64,000 bases of DNA from UBA8752 sp964223495 (GTDB lineage Bacteria; Bacteroidota; Bacteroidia; Flavobacteriales_D; Sanyastnellaceae), in contig CAXQGL010000060.1 in assembly GCA_964223495.1 (NCBI GenBank), positions 1 through 64,000 on the forward strand, read 5' to 3'. Shown here piece by piece: positions 51,063 to 60,842 of the stretch. Positions within the stretch are counted from its first letter, which is position 1. Each line of letters starts with the position of its first letter. Below the pieces are notes generated by a model. It made no database searches. It worked only from the letters and a program-made list of their open reading frames with translations, and was not told where the DNA came from. Position numbers and translations under genes: made by a program.

Positions 51063-51494
51063 TCAGGTCGGGGTCCTTTGGCTCAGCCACCGGTCTTCCC
51101 GTTCCCGCATGATTGATTTTTCTTCTGGTGTATGGTCTTGATATCCAAGAAGATGTAGGATTCCGTGTGCCATGACGCGGTGAAGTTCATCCGTTGGTGG
51201 GCACCCATGTGTTCGTGCGTTCTCTCGGGTCCTGTCCACTGAGATGAGGATGTCCCCCGCAACCCCCTTGCCGGAGGCGACAGGGAAGGTCAGGATGTCG
51301 GTGAGGTAGTCGTGTGACAGAAATTGCTGGTTGTTCTCCAGCATGTAGTCGTCCGTGCAGAAGAGGTAGTGGATGCCTGCAAGCTCGCGCCCTTCCTTTC
51401 TGGCTGCGGCATGAAGCCATGATCGGACTTCATTGCGGCGGCGCAACTTGAATGTGGGGTGCTGGAAGTGAAAGGTGATGGTGTCCTTTGCCAT
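51063..51494 (-). CDS. ybeY: Endoribonuclease YbeY
   Basis: 143 aa. YbeY is a zinc-dependent RNase for 16S rRNA 3'-end maturation and ribosome quality control. The hallmark HGILHLLGYQDH (H-G-x-L-H-L-x-G-Y-x-x-H) holds the three zinc histidines, and NQQFLSHDYLTDILTFP is the family N-terminal motif. Its start overlaps the stop of the ATPase gene by 1 nt, so it is translationally coupled. Confidence 0.95.
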   Translation of the reverse strand: MAKDTITFHFQHPTFKLRRRNEVRSWLHAAARKEGRELAGIHYLFCTDDYMLENNQQFLSHDYLTDILTFPVASGKGVAGDILISVDRTRENARTHGCPPTDELHRVMAHGILHLLGYQDHTPEEKSIMREREDRWLSQRTPT

Positions 51495-51922
51495 CAGTTG
51501 GCATTCTCCACCTGGGGAATCGCTTGTTCGAACCTCAGAATGGCCACACGGCCGAGCTCTTCGAATTCACAGGTATCGGCGAGCTGGCGCATGAGGAACA
51601 CGCCGCGTCCGTTGGGTTTTTCGATGTTCTCCGGGGAAGTGGGATCGGGGATGTTCTCAAAATCGAACCCCGGTCCTTCATCTGCTATCCTGAACTCCAG
51701 TACCGGCCCCTCCACAGAAACACGGACGTCAACCATCTTGTTGGAATCCAGTTTGTTGCCGTGAACGATGGCATTGTTGACGGCTTCGGTCATGGCGATG
51801 AGGATCTCACCATAGTGGGTTTCCTCCACTCCGAATTCCTCGCAGAGGGCATTGATGAGGGCTTCGACCTCCGTGATGCCTTCCATGCGGGAGGCGATGT
51901 GCAATTGTCGCTGTACGGACAT
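51494..51922 (-). CDS. RsbW-like ATP-binding regulator
   Basis: 142 aa. A stand-alone GHKL ATPase domain: N-box EAVNNAIVHGNK, ADEGPGFDF, and NGRGVFLMRQLAD. This is the HATPase_c_2 type of anti-sigma serine kinases RsbW/SpoIIAB. No anti-anti-sigma or sigma factor is nearby, so its target is unknown. I recall this gene with ybeY and mnmG in other flavobacteria. Confidence 0.85.
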   Translation of the reverse strand: MSVQRQLHIASRMEGITEVEALINALCEEFGVEETHYGEILIAMTEAVNNAIVHGNKLDSNKMVDVRVSVEGPVLEFRIADEGPGFDFENIPDPTSPENIEKPNGRGVFLMRQLADTCEFEELGRVAILRFEQAIPQVENAN

Positions 51923-51931
51923 GATGTGGCT

Positions 51932-54900
51932 TCACTCCCTTTCCGGGGCCCCCAAAGTATTGAAATAATCGTTGACCTTCTCTTTGTAATAGGGGTTCAG
52001 GTCTGCGGGCACGGTGCGGAGAAGCTCGATTTCCTGAGACTTCCTGCGTTCGTATTCCTCAAGGCTTGGTGGTGCATCACGTTGTACATCCTGAGCCGTG
52101 CGGGATTCACGTTCCTCTTTCTCACCGCGAATGCGTTCTGCATTTTCGGCCTGGAGCAACCGCGTGAGAATGTCTTGTTGTCTCTCGAGACTGAGGTTGT
52201 CCAGTTCGCCGTTGACAATGTCTTTTTCGAGCTCCTCCATTTCCTCCGCAATCTTCTCGAGTGAATTCCCATTGCCGGAGCCGTCTTCGTTGAGCTCTTT
52301 GCCGAGTTCCTGCGTCATTTGGCGTATTGCCGCCTGTTGAGCTGCCATCTGGGCCAGCTCCTTGCTCAGCTGACGTTTTCCGTCTTTGCCTTCGCCCTGA
52401 TTGAACCCCTTCATTTTCTGCTTCATCTGCTCGAGCTGCTTCGTCAAGGATTGTTGCATTCCCTTCAGTTGCTTGGCGCTCGGGGACGGTTTCGACCCGC
52501 TTCCCCCGGGCTTTTCGCAATTGCCCGTGCCCGGTTTGTTGCAGCTTGATTGGTTCTGCATCTGTTGGAGCACCTCGTCCAGCAACAGGGCGAGGTTGTT
52601 GAACGACGTCATGACATATTGCTGGTTCGTGGTGATGAGGTCTGTTTCGCGGTCCGTGAATCCTTCCAAGGCCTGCCCCATGTGCAGGTTGACCAGGTTG
52701 ATCTCTCGGTTCACGATGGACTGGAGTTGGGTGACCCGCTTGCTGAGTGCGAAGAGGCTGTCCTTCACTATTTCCGCGTCATCCTTGAGCTTGCGCTGAT
52801 CCTGACCATGGGCGACATACCTCGGATCATCCTTCTGTGTAGTGCCCACGGCCGCCATCAGGTCCTCCTCGTCGAATGACAGGGTGATGATGTTCTCAAG
52901 CAGTGCGCGCAGTGCTTCCATGTCTTCCTGCATGGACTCCTGCTCCCCCTGTTCCATGGAGCTCTGCATCTGCTGTGCCATCTCACCCATCTTGCCCGCG
53001 GCGTCCTTCTGCTTTCCGGAAGCCTTCTTTTCCTTTCCGCCTTCCAGCTGGTCGCTGGCGTCCTGCATGTCCTGCTTGATCTCCTCTTGGAGCTCTTCCA
53101 TCATGGGGACCTTGTTCGGGTTCTCAAGCTTCTTGTTGAGTTCTTCCGCGTCGTCCAGGGCTTCTTGGATCTTTTCGAACGCTTTGTTCAGCGAGTCCTG
53201 TTTGGCGGCCAATTCGTCTTCGGGCGTGTCTCCATTTTCAGTCTCCTCCGCCAGTTCCTCCTGCTTCTTGGACAGCGCCTCGAGGTCGGAAATGGCCTCC
53301 TCCATCTTCTGTTCCCATTGCAGTTGCTTGAATTGCTCAAGCGCCCGGTCCAGCTCCTGTTCCAGGGACTCCTGGTCCAGATCCATCTGTTCCAGTTGCT
53401 GTTCAATCTGCTCTTTGTCCCCGTCCTCGATCTGTTCCATCAGCTCTCGCAGCTCGTCGAACATCCGTTGAAGCTCATCGGTCATCACCTCATCCATCAA
53501 CCGCTGCAATTCTTCCTGCTTCTTCTGGATTTCCTCATTGGGTGGGGTGAACTCTGCCTGCTGTGTGTTCTTCTGCCGGTTCTGCTCCTGCATCTCACGA
53601 ACTTGTTCCTTGAGGGCCTCCTGCTGTTTCAGCAGCTCTTCCAAGGCCGCCTTTTCTTCCCAGCCGAGCTCTTCCTCCTCCATCAATTCCCGGCGGATCT
53701 CCCGCATCTCTTCCCGCAATCGCCGGGCCTCTTCCAGGTTCTCCTCGAGGGCGGCGGTCAGTTCGGCATCCGCGCTGTCGAGTTTCTCTGCGAGTTCATC
53801 TTCGGTGGGTGCGGCATATCGGAAGGTCCTGGAGCGCGTCATCTTGGGCCCGTGGACGCCGTCATTGTCCCGTACCTCGAACCAATACTCGATTTCGTCT
53901 CCCAGACCCACGCCAATTTCTGCGAGATCCCAGAGGTGGATGAAGGCGTCCTGTCGCCCGCGAGGGCGGTCCAGGTTGCGGTGTTCCTGAGCGCTGCCCT
54001 TGGACTGCCAGACAAACCGGAGGTTGCTGAATCCGTAATCATCCTGGACCACTCCACTGAAGGCCATCCGCATCAAGGAAAGGCTGTCCTGGGTCTCGGC
54101 TACGCGGATGGTGGGCGGTCGGTCCGTGATGCTGCGCAACCGGTATCGAACGGAGTCCACGACGCCCACGGTTTCGGATTGGGGATATAGCGCATAGTCC
54201 AGGTCGGCAACGGCGGTGCGTGTGAAGCTGAAGCGGTTGCTGACATCCGGGGTCAGGCGGTCCAGGGACGTACCCCACCTGAGGTCCAGCACCGAGGTGT
54301 TGCGTGTGCCCAGTTGGAAAGAGAGCTCACTGCCTTCCGGGACATCCAGGTCACCTTCGTTGCGTTGCTGGTATGGAGGCAGCCCGGTGTGTGCCGGTGG
54401 GCGGACTTCGATTTTGAGGTCCTGCAACTCTGGCCTGGGCAACACCACCAACCGCAAGTCCAGCGCAGGCGTTCCCGGGGCGGAGACAACGAGCGCCATG
54501 GATTCCCTGACGTTCCTGAACCGGTATTCCCACAGGCCGCTGTTTTCCCTGGACATCCTGAATCGGCCTTCTCCGGCCATGACCTCCACGCGACTGGGAA
54601 CCACGGAACCTTCCGTCCGGATGCGCAGGGTGAAGTCGGATTGGGCGATCGCCTCGAGGGGGTCATCGCAGAACAAACGGAAATCAGGAGGCGCAACGAG
54701 GTCGGTCCTGTGCCGGATCAATCGATCCGTGGGGGCCTCCACCGCCTCCGGCACGACGAGGTAGAGCGCCGCAAAAGCGAGCATGGGGGGAACGACGTAT
54801 TTGAGGTACCGCCGATTCTCTCCGAAGTCTACGGCTGCACTGAACCGATATGGCCTCAGTTGTTCGCTTCGCTGCGCGATGGAGGCCAACAGCAATTCCC

Positions 54901-55282
54901 GATTGGCATCGGGCGTGGCATTGGCCCGATGCTGGAGCTGGAGGGTGTTCAACAGCCTGTCCTCGATTTCGGGGAAGTGTTTTCCGATGATGCGGGCGGC
55001 ATCATCATGTCCCAGACCACCCCTCAACCGGAACAGGCGCAGCGCGGGCATCAGAATGAAGCGGACCGCCACTACCACCACCGTGCCGAGAAACCCATAG
55101 AACAGGACGGTCCGGACATCCGTTCCGAACTCGCCGACCGCTTCAAGCCCCAAAATGAGCAGCCACGTCAAGGGAAACGCCGCCCCGAGCATCAGCAGAC
55201 CGCGCAGGATTTCATTGCGGTGATACTTGCGGATGAAGGCGTCCAGATTCTGGCGCAAATCCTGATGAGGGGCGTTTGACAT
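51932..55282 (-). CDS. DUF4175 family giant membrane protein
   Basis: About 1116 aa from ATG 55282. Two membrane segments near the start (about 30-50 and 60-80), and a third at about 170-190, are followed by beta-rich domains (residues 200-500) and a very long, Glu/Gln-rich coiled coil (roughly 530-830), then a Pro/Lys-rich tail with more helices. This is the pattern of DUF4175 proteins, and the order DUF4175 - ATPase - ybeY - mnmG is one I recall from flavobacteria. Its function is not known; size and coils suggest a scaffold in the periplasm or at the membrane. Confidence 0.82.
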   Translation of the reverse strand: MSNAPHQDLRQNLDAFIRKYHRNEILRGLLMLGAAFPLTWLLILGLEAVGEFGTDVRTVLFYGFLGTVVVVAVRFILMPALRLFRLRGGLGHDDAARIIGKHFPEIEDRLLNTLQLQHRANATPDANRELLLASIAQRSEQLRPYRFSAAVDFGENRRYLKYVVPPMLAFAALYLVVPEAVEAPTDRLIRHRTDLVAPPDFRLFCDDPLEAIAQSDFTLRIRTEGSVVPSRVEVMAGEGRFRMSRENSGLWEYRFRNVRESMALVVSAPGTPALDLRLVVLPRPELQDLKIEVRPPAHTGLPPYQQRNEGDLDVPEGSELSFQLGTRNTSVLDLRWGTSLDRLTPDVSNRFSFTRTAVADLDYALYPQSETVGVVDSVRYRLRSITDRPPTIRVAETQDSLSLMRMAFSGVVQDDYGFSNLRFVWQSKGSAQEHRNLDRPRGRQDAFIHLWDLAEIGVGLGDEIEYWFEVRDNDGVHGPKMTRSRTFRYAAPTEDELAEKLDSADAELTAALEENLEEARRLREEMREIRRELMEEEELGWEEKAALEELLKQQEALKEQVREMQEQNRQKNTQQAEFTPPNEEIQKKQEELQRLMDEVMTDELQRMFDELRELMEQIEDGDKEQIEQQLEQMDLDQESLEQELDRALEQFKQLQWEQKMEEAISDLEALSKKQEELAEETENGDTPEDELAAKQDSLNKAFEKIQEALDDAEELNKKLENPNKVPMMEELQEEIKQDMQDASDQLEGGKEKKASGKQKDAAGKMGEMAQQMQSSMEQGEQESMQEDMEALRALLENIITLSFDEEDLMAAVGTTQKDDPRYVAHGQDQRKLKDDAEIVKDSLFALSKRVTQLQSIVNREINLVNLHMGQALEGFTDRETDLITTNQQYVMTSFNNLALLLDEVLQQMQNQSSCNKPGTGNCEKPGGSGSKPSPSAKQLKGMQQSLTKQLEQMKQKMKGFNQGEGKDGKRQLSKELAQMAAQQAAIRQMTQELGKELNEDGSGNGNSLEKIAEEMEELEKDIVNGELDNLSLERQQDILTRLLQAENAERIRGEKEERESRTAQDVQRDAPPSLEEYERRKSQEIELLRTVPADLNPYYKEKVNDYFNTLGAPERE

Positions 55283-55411
55283 GGCGGAAAATCCTGAACG
55301 GAATACCAACCCATGAAGTTACGCCGGGAAAGGCTGCGTGGCCTCATCAACTGTTAAAGGCCCGAAACCCCCCACTTGCTACTTTCGCGCTCCAATTACA
55401 ACGGACTGAAA

Positions 55412-58400
55412 ATGCGTTCCGTAACCAACACTCTCCTCCGGCCGCTCGTGCCGCTCCTGGTCGTGCTGCTTTTCTCAATGACAAGCTTGGGCCAAAGCCT
55501 GTTCCTCAATGAAATTGATTGCGACAGCAATACGGTTCCGGACAGCCTCGAGTTCGTGGAACTGTATGGGGCACCGAATTCGGCATTGGACGGCCATGTG
55601 GTGGTCTTCTACAAGGGAGGGGGCAACACGGTCACGACCAATGTCTACGCGGCGTTTGACCTCGATGGCATGGCGACGGATTCAGCGGGCTTTTTCTTGC
55701 TGGCCAATCCCGGCGTGGAAGGGGCGGACATCCTCTTCGAGCCCGGACTCCTCCGCGATGGTGGCGATGCGGTGGCCCTGTTCGAGGGCGACAGTGCGGA
55801 TTTTCCGAACGGCACACCCCTGACCACAGTGGGCCTCCTCGATGCCGTGGTGTACGGAACGGGTGACCAGACCAACCCTTTCCTCATCGACTCCTTGACC
55901 CCCGGTCAACCCCAGCTCGATGAATGGCTTTACGGTGTGCAGAATGGCGGGGCCCTGGCCTGGGCGCGCCTGCCCGATGGAGGACCAGCCTTCGCCTCCG
56001 ATCAGATGGTCTTGCAACAACCCACTCCCGGCTACACCAATCTGCTTGATTGCGACGGCGGCCTCATCAGCGCCCAAGGAGGGGAGGGGGGCACCGCCCA
56101 GGTCTGTGTGGACCTTCCCGGTGGATTCCTTCCATTCACAGCCCAGAGCAATGCGATTGAAAGCCAGTACGGCCTTGTCATCACCAACCTGCAGGGTGAG
56201 GTGCTCGATGTCGTTCCCGGTGGCGAAGGCAATCTGGGGTACAACTTTTCGGGGTCCGCCGCGGGTCCTTGTCTGGTGTGGGGCATGAGCTATGACGGTG
56301 ACCTTGACCCCTCGAGCATCGAGGTTGGGGCGCCGTATGACAGCATTTCCGCTTCGGGGTGTGTGGCGTTCAGTGCGCAGCCCGTTGAAGTGGACCGCAT
56401 CTTCTGCCTGCCCCCCAGCTGTGATGGCGGCGGCATTTTCACCGCAGCAGGCAATGACGAGGCCATCGGTTGCATCGGTTTTGAGAACACCCTGGTCCAT
56501 TTCGGCTTTACCTCCGAGAGCCCAGATGCCCCCTATCTCTTTGTCATCACCACGGATTCGGGCGAAATCCTGGACAGTACCTCCACGCCGCAATTCGACT
56601 TCGAAGCCTTGGGCGAAGGAGAATATGAGGTCCATGGCTTCAGCCATCTTGGGGACATCGACTCCACCACATTCGTCGCGGGGCTTCCAGTGACGGCTTT
56701 GCTTGCTGATTCATGCAGTGCATTGTCCTACAACCATTTGGACGTTTCCATCCAACCGTGCGATCCCACGGGCCTTTGCACGGACCTCTTCTTTTCCGAA
56801 TACGTGGATGGCACCGGCTTCAGCAAGGGCCTCGAGCTCTACAACCCGAGTTCCGCGACCCCCGTGGACCTTTCGGAATACACCGTCAAGACATACAACA
56901 ATGGCAGCAGTGTGCCCAACCACGAATTGGACCTGTCCGGCACACTGGCTCCCGGCGGGGTGTTGACCATCGTCAACCCACAAGCAGTGCCGGCCCTGAC
57001 CAACCTGGCGGACATTCTCGATAATGTGACGCTGTTCAACGGCAACGACGCCACGACGCTCGAGCGCAACGGTGTCGTCGTGGACGTTCTGGGAGAAGTG
57101 GGCATCAACCCCGGCAGTGACGGCTGGCCCGTGAATGGCATCACAATGCTGCACAACACTTTGGTGCGCATCCCCGAGGTGACCTCCGGAAGTGCGGACT
57201 GGGATGAGGTGGAAGACCAGTGGTTCGACTACCCCGAGAATACCTTTGAGTACTTCGGCGACCATGATGCGCTGCCCTGCGGGCTGGACACGACGGCCGT
57301 CCCCATCATCGGATTTGCCGTTTCTGAGCTGCTCGCCTTCGAGGGCGACCTGGTCGGCATCGATCTGCCCGTTTCCCTTCCGCTTCAGGATGTCCAGGTG
57401 CAGATCGAGGTTGCGGAAGGCAATACGGCGACCCCTGTCGCGGATTTCGGAACCCTGTTTCCGGTGGAGCTGACCTTCCCTCAAGGGTGGTTGTCACCAC
57501 AGGGTCTCACGGTGGGCATCGTGGATGACTTCGAGCCGGAGGGTGTGGAGTCGTTCACCCTCGTCATGACCGTCATATCCGGCGAGGCGGAGGTGACCAT
57601 TGACTCATTGACCATCACCATCGCGCCGAACGACCTCGGATTCCCGCATTATCCGATTGCAGATGTGCGCGGCATCGACGTCAACGGCGTGTTGGACAGC
57701 TTGTTGGTGCCTTGTGAGCTCCGCGGCGTGATCCACGGGTTCAACACCTATCCCAGCGGACTGCGTTTCACCATCATCGACCCCACCGCCGGCATTGAGG
57801 TCTTCAGCCCGGTGGAGAATTTCAACTACCTCGTTCAGGAAGGGGACAGTGTGCGCATTAGGGGCACGGTCCAGCAATTCCAGGGGCTCGCCCAGATCAT
57901 CGTGGATACGCTGATTCTGTCGACCGTAGGGGAGGAATTGCAGGAACCGGAGTTGGTGAATGCCCTGAATGAGGAGACGGAAAGTGCGCTGGTCCGATTG
58001 AAATGCGTGGAGCTCGTGGACCCATCCGCCTGGACGAACCAGGCTCCCCAGTTCGAGGTCTACGTATCCACCGGAGCGGCGCTCTATCTCATGGTCGTGG
58101 ACGCGGACACGGACCTCTTCGGCACCGAGGCCCCGACGGGGGTATTCGGGGTCACGGGAATCGGCGGCCAGCGCGACCTCGAGGCGCCCTTCCTCGACGG
58201 CTATACCATTCTACCCAGAAGTGCCGCGGATATTTCCGAGCCGGTCGAAGCAGACTTCTTCGTCGAGGATCCGTGGTATACCGAGAATGGCCCGGTGCCG
58301 TTCCAAAACCTGTCTTCCGGTGCGGGAGGGTACTTCTGGACTTTCGGTGACGGAACGCCCCCGGACACCACCACCTCTCCCTTCCACGAGTATGCGGTGG

Positions 58401-58771
58401 ACAGCACCTATACGGTGGTCTTGACCGCTCAGAGCCAGGATGGCGTCTGCTCGGACCAATCCGTCCAGGAGGTCACCATCATTTTCCCCGACACGAGCAC
58501 CATTGGTATCGAAGCGCCGCAAATGGACCTGCCTTTCAGTTTTGGTCCCAACCCCTTCAGCGCAACCGAGGCTTTCGTTTTGACCACGGAGATGGACATC
58601 GAGCGCTGGTGCGTTCGGGATGCGCTCGGGCGCATCTGTTCGGGAGGAGGATTTACGGGAGACGGACAGCGAATCGTACTCGACCCACGCCACCTGGATC
58701 AGGGGTGGTACACCTTGGTACTCACCGGCACCGAAGGCCGCAGTTGGTCGGTTCGATTGGTCCGACGTTGA
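55412..58771 (+). CDS. Large T9SS-exported protein with lamin-tail and PKD domains
   Basis: About 1119 aa from ATG 55412. The signal peptide (LLRPLVPLLVVLLFSMTSLG) is followed by a lamin-tail-like domain (SLFLNEIDCDSN.., EFVELYGAPN), repeated similar segment around residues 460 (TDLFFSEYVDGTGFSKGLELYNPSS), a region resembling DUF5689 (PIADVRGIDVNG), and a PKD domain near 980 (FQNLSSGAGGYFWTFGDGTPPDTTTSP). The last about 80 residues (FGPNPFS.., VRDALGR, DQGWYTLVLTG) form a type A T9SS C-terminal sorting domain. Surface or secreted protein; substrate unknown. Confidence 0.85.
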   Translation: MRSVTNTLLRPLVPLLVVLLFSMTSLGQSLFLNEIDCDSNTVPDSLEFVELYGAPNSALDGHVVVFYKGGGNTVTTNVYAAFDLDGMATDSAGFFLLANPGVEGADILFEPGLLRDGGDAVALFEGDSADFPNGTPLTTVGLLDAVVYGTGDQTNPFLIDSLTPGQPQLDEWLYGVQNGGALAWARLPDGGPAFASDQMVLQQPTPGYTNLLDCDGGLISAQGGEGGTAQVCVDLPGGFLPFTAQSNAIESQYGLVITNLQGEVLDVVPGGEGNLGYNFSGSAAGPCLVWGMSYDGDLDPSSIEVGAPYDSISASGCVAFSAQPVEVDRIFCLPPSCDGGGIFTAAGNDEAIGCIGFENTLVHFGFTSESPDAPYLFVITTDSGEILDSTSTPQFDFEALGEGEYEVHGFSHLGDIDSTTFVAGLPVTALLADSCSALSYNHLDVSIQPCDPTGLCTDLFFSEYVDGTGFSKGLELYNPSSATPVDLSEYTVKTYNNGSSVPNHELDLSGTLAPGGVLTIVNPQAVPALTNLADILDNVTLFNGNDATTLERNGVVVDVLGEVGINPGSDGWPVNGITMLHNTLVRIPEVTSGSADWDEVEDQWFDYPENTFEYFGDHDALPCGLDTTAVPIIGFAVSELLAFEGDLVGIDLPVSLPLQDVQVQIEVAEGNTATPVADFGTLFPVELTFPQGWLSPQGLTVGIVDDFEPEGVESFTLVMTVISGEAEVTIDSLTITIAPNDLGFPHYPIADVRGIDVNGVLDSLLVPCELRGVIHGFNTYPSGLRFTIIDPTAGIEVFSPVENFNYLVQEGDSVRIRGTVQQFQGLAQIIVDTLILSTVGEELQEPELVNALNEETESALVRLKCVELVDPSAWTNQAPQFEVYVSTGAALYLMVVDADTDLFGTEAPTGVFGVTGIGGQRDLEAPFLDGYTILPRSAADISEPVEADFFVEDPWYTENGPVPFQNLSSGAGGYFWTFGDGTPPDTTTSPFHEYAVDSTYTVVLTAQSQDGVCSDQSVQEVTIIFPDTSTIGIEAPQMDLPFSFGPNPFSATEAFVLTTEMDIERWCVRDALGRICSGGGFTGDGQRIVLDPRHLDQGWYTLVLTGTEGRSWSVRLVRR

Positions 58772-58781
58772 CCCCGGCCCC

Positions 58782-59654
58782 ATGAAGCCGCTTCACGCCC
58801 AGATCACCCTGCACGCCACCGTCGTGGTGTTCGGGTTTACGGGTGTGCTGGGCAAGCTCATCAGCCTGGCCGCCACACCGCTGGTGTTCTGGCGCACACT
58901 CATCGGAGCGGGGGGACTGTATCTGTGGATGCTCATCCGCCGGAGTGGCGGTGCGGCCATGCCGGCTTCATTGAGGGCGGGTGTGGTTGGAACGGGGTTT
59001 CTGGTGGCGGTGCATTGGGTGACGTTCTTTGCCGCAATCAAGGCCTCCACCGTATCACTGGCTTTGGCGGTGATGGCGACCGTACCCATGTTCGTGGCCC
59101 TGATCGAACCCGTCCTGCGCAGGCGCAGGTTGGACCCCACGGAATTGATGACCGGGTTGATTGCCGTTTTCGGTCTGTGGTGGATGTACAGGGTGGACGT
59201 CTCTTATGGCGAGGGTATGGTCCTTGCTTTGATCAGCGCCTTCTGCGCCGCGTTGTTCGGCACGCTCAACAGCATTTGGGGCCAGACCATTTCCTCCATC
59301 GCCATATCCCGCATCGAACTGGTCTCCGCTTGCGCCGCGCTGGCCCTTTGGATGTCACTCTCGAACCAATGGGCATACAGCACTCCTACGGTGGAGGATT
59401 GGGTCTGGCTTCTCTTGTTGGGCCTGTTCGCCACCTCCCTCGCCTTTGCCATCACCGTGGAAGTCATGAAGGTTCTGAGCCCGTTCACGGTCGCCATGGC
59501 GATCAACCTGGAGCCGGTGTACGCCATCCTCCTGGCACTGCTGGTGTTCGGAAAGGAAGAAGTCATGCCCCCCGGCTTCTACGGCGGAGCCGCACTGCTC
59601 ATTTCGGCCGTCTTCCTCGATGTGGTGATCAAGAAGCGGAAGGCACAGCATTGA
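58782..59654 (+). CDS. EamA-family (DMT) transporter
   Basis: 290 aa with about ten predicted membrane helices in two EamA repeats (for example VVVFGFTGVLGKLISLAATPLVFWRTL at the start of the first and EGMVLALISAFCAALFGTLNSIW in the second). Members of the drug/metabolite transporter superfamily export amino acids, purines or similar. The substrate cannot be told. The start at 58782 is 10 nt after the T9SS protein stop. Confidence 0.85.
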   Translation: MKPLHAQITLHATVVVFGFTGVLGKLISLAATPLVFWRTLIGAGGLYLWMLIRRSGGAAMPASLRAGVVGTGFLVAVHWVTFFAAIKASTVSLALAVMATVPMFVALIEPVLRRRRLDPTELMTGLIAVFGLWWMYRVDVSYGEGMVLALISAFCAALFGTLNSIWGQTISSIAISRIELVSACAALALWMSLSNQWAYSTPTVEDWVWLLLLGLFATSLAFAITVEVMKVLSPFTVAMAINLEPVYAILLALLVFGKEEVMPPGFYGGAALLISAVFLDVVIKKRKAQH

Positions 59655-59680
59655 GGCGCTCCTTCCTGTGCGGAATCCGA

Positions 59681-60802
59681 TCACACCATCAGTTGTGATG
59701 TGATGGTGTCCCCCATGGGCCAGCGGTGCTCCGGGATTCTCAACTGTGCGCCAATCCACTCGCAATCTCCAGCCTCGATGAGGTCGGGCAGATCGGGGAG
59801 TTCCCGCACCTCCAAGCCGGTCTCCAGTTGGAGCTTCCCGGCATCCACACCTTCAATTCGACGGAGTCCTGTGATCAAGGCTTCATTGAAACGGTCGGAG
59901 ACGGACAGGGATTCGGACGACCTTTGGCCTTCGAATCGGCCATTCGATGCCGCTTTCAGATAACCCGCATTGGATCGGTTGTTCCACCAGCGGGTCCGGT
60001 CCCTGAAACTGTGCGCACCGGGCCCTACGCCGAGGTAGGGGGTACCATCCCAATAGGCGGAGTTGTGGCGGCTCCTCCCCCCCGGTCGACACAGATTGGA
60101 AACTTCGTAATGCTCGAAACCGGCGGACCGGCTGGCGGCACAGAGCAGGCTGTATTCCTCGAGTACCTGTCCATCGGGCGGAGGGGCCAATTTGCCCGAG
60201 CTGAGTTGGTGACCATACAGGGTGCGGGGTTCCGCCGTCAGGATATAGCAGCTCAAATGGTCCACAGGCAGGGCGCATGCCTTGGCAAGGTCGCGCTCCC
60301 ATCTTCCCGGCAAGCCGACGGGCAAGCCGTACATCAGGTCGAGGGAAACGTGCCCGAAACCACAGTCCGCGGCGTCTTGGACCGCACGTTCCGCGCGTTC
60401 GACACCATGAATGCGGCGCATCCATTCGAGCACATCCCGCTCAAAGCTCTGTACCCCAACACTCAACCGGTTGACGCCGGCGGTCCGGAGCGCTTTCAAG
60501 GTTGCCGGGTCCAGGTCCTCGGGGTTTGCCTCCACCGTCCACTCCTCCAGTTCCCATTCGGCATGGTGAAAAGCCACTTCGGCAATCCTTCGGATGTCTT
60601 CAACGCCGAGCACACTGGGTGTGCCCCCCCCGAAATACAGGGTCGTGAAACGCCCTTCACCCCATGCTTGGAGCGCTTCGCGGGTCTCCAACATGAGCGC
60701 CTCCACCATGCGGTCCCGGTCTTGGAGCCGTGTGGTGAAATGGAAATCGCAATACGAGCATGCCTGAGCGCAAAAAGGAACGTGCACATACAAACCCGCC
60801 AT
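59681..60802 (-). CDS. hemW: HemW-like radical SAM protein
   Basis: 373 aa from ATG 60802 (MAGLYVHVPFCAQACSYC). The CxxxCxxC cluster is Cys11, Cys15, Cys18; YFGGGTPS, ANPEDL, NRLSVGVQSF and SLDLMYGLP follow, typical of the HemN/HemW family. HemW is proposed as a heme chaperone for respiratory enzymes, rather than a coproporphyrinogen oxidase; this protein starts close to the cluster as HemW does. The frame extends to 60859, which would overlap the divergent biotin carrier gene. Confidence 0.9.
   Translation of the reverse strand: MAGLYVHVPFCAQACSYCDFHFTTRLQDRDRMVEALMLETREALQAWGEGRFTTLYFGGGTPSVLGVEDIRRIAEVAFHHAEWELEEWTVEANPEDLDPATLKALRTAGVNRLSVGVQSFERDVLEWMRRIHGVERAERAVQDAADCGFGHVSLDLMYGLPVGLPGRWERDLAKACALPVDHLSCYILTAEPRTLYGHQLSSGKLAPPPDGQVLEEYSLLCAASRSAGFEHYEVSNLCRPGGRSRHNSAYWDGTPYLGVGPGAHSFRDRTRWWNNRSNAGYLKAASNGRFEGQRSSESLSVSDRFNEALITGLRRIEGVDAGKLQLETGLEVRELPDLPDLIEAGDCEWIGAQLRIPEHRWPMGDTITSQLMV
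59683..59709. other. Inverted repeat at the hemW 3' end
   Basis: ACACCATCA (59683-59691) and TGATGGTGT (59701-59709), a perfect 9-bp inverted repeat with a 9-nt loop, overlapping the last codons of hemW and close to the EamA stop. No T-run on either side, so a terminator role is uncertain. Confidence 0.3.
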
Positions 60803-60842
60803 GGAGCGCAATTTCGGCGCTGTACGGGGGTAAATTGCGTTC

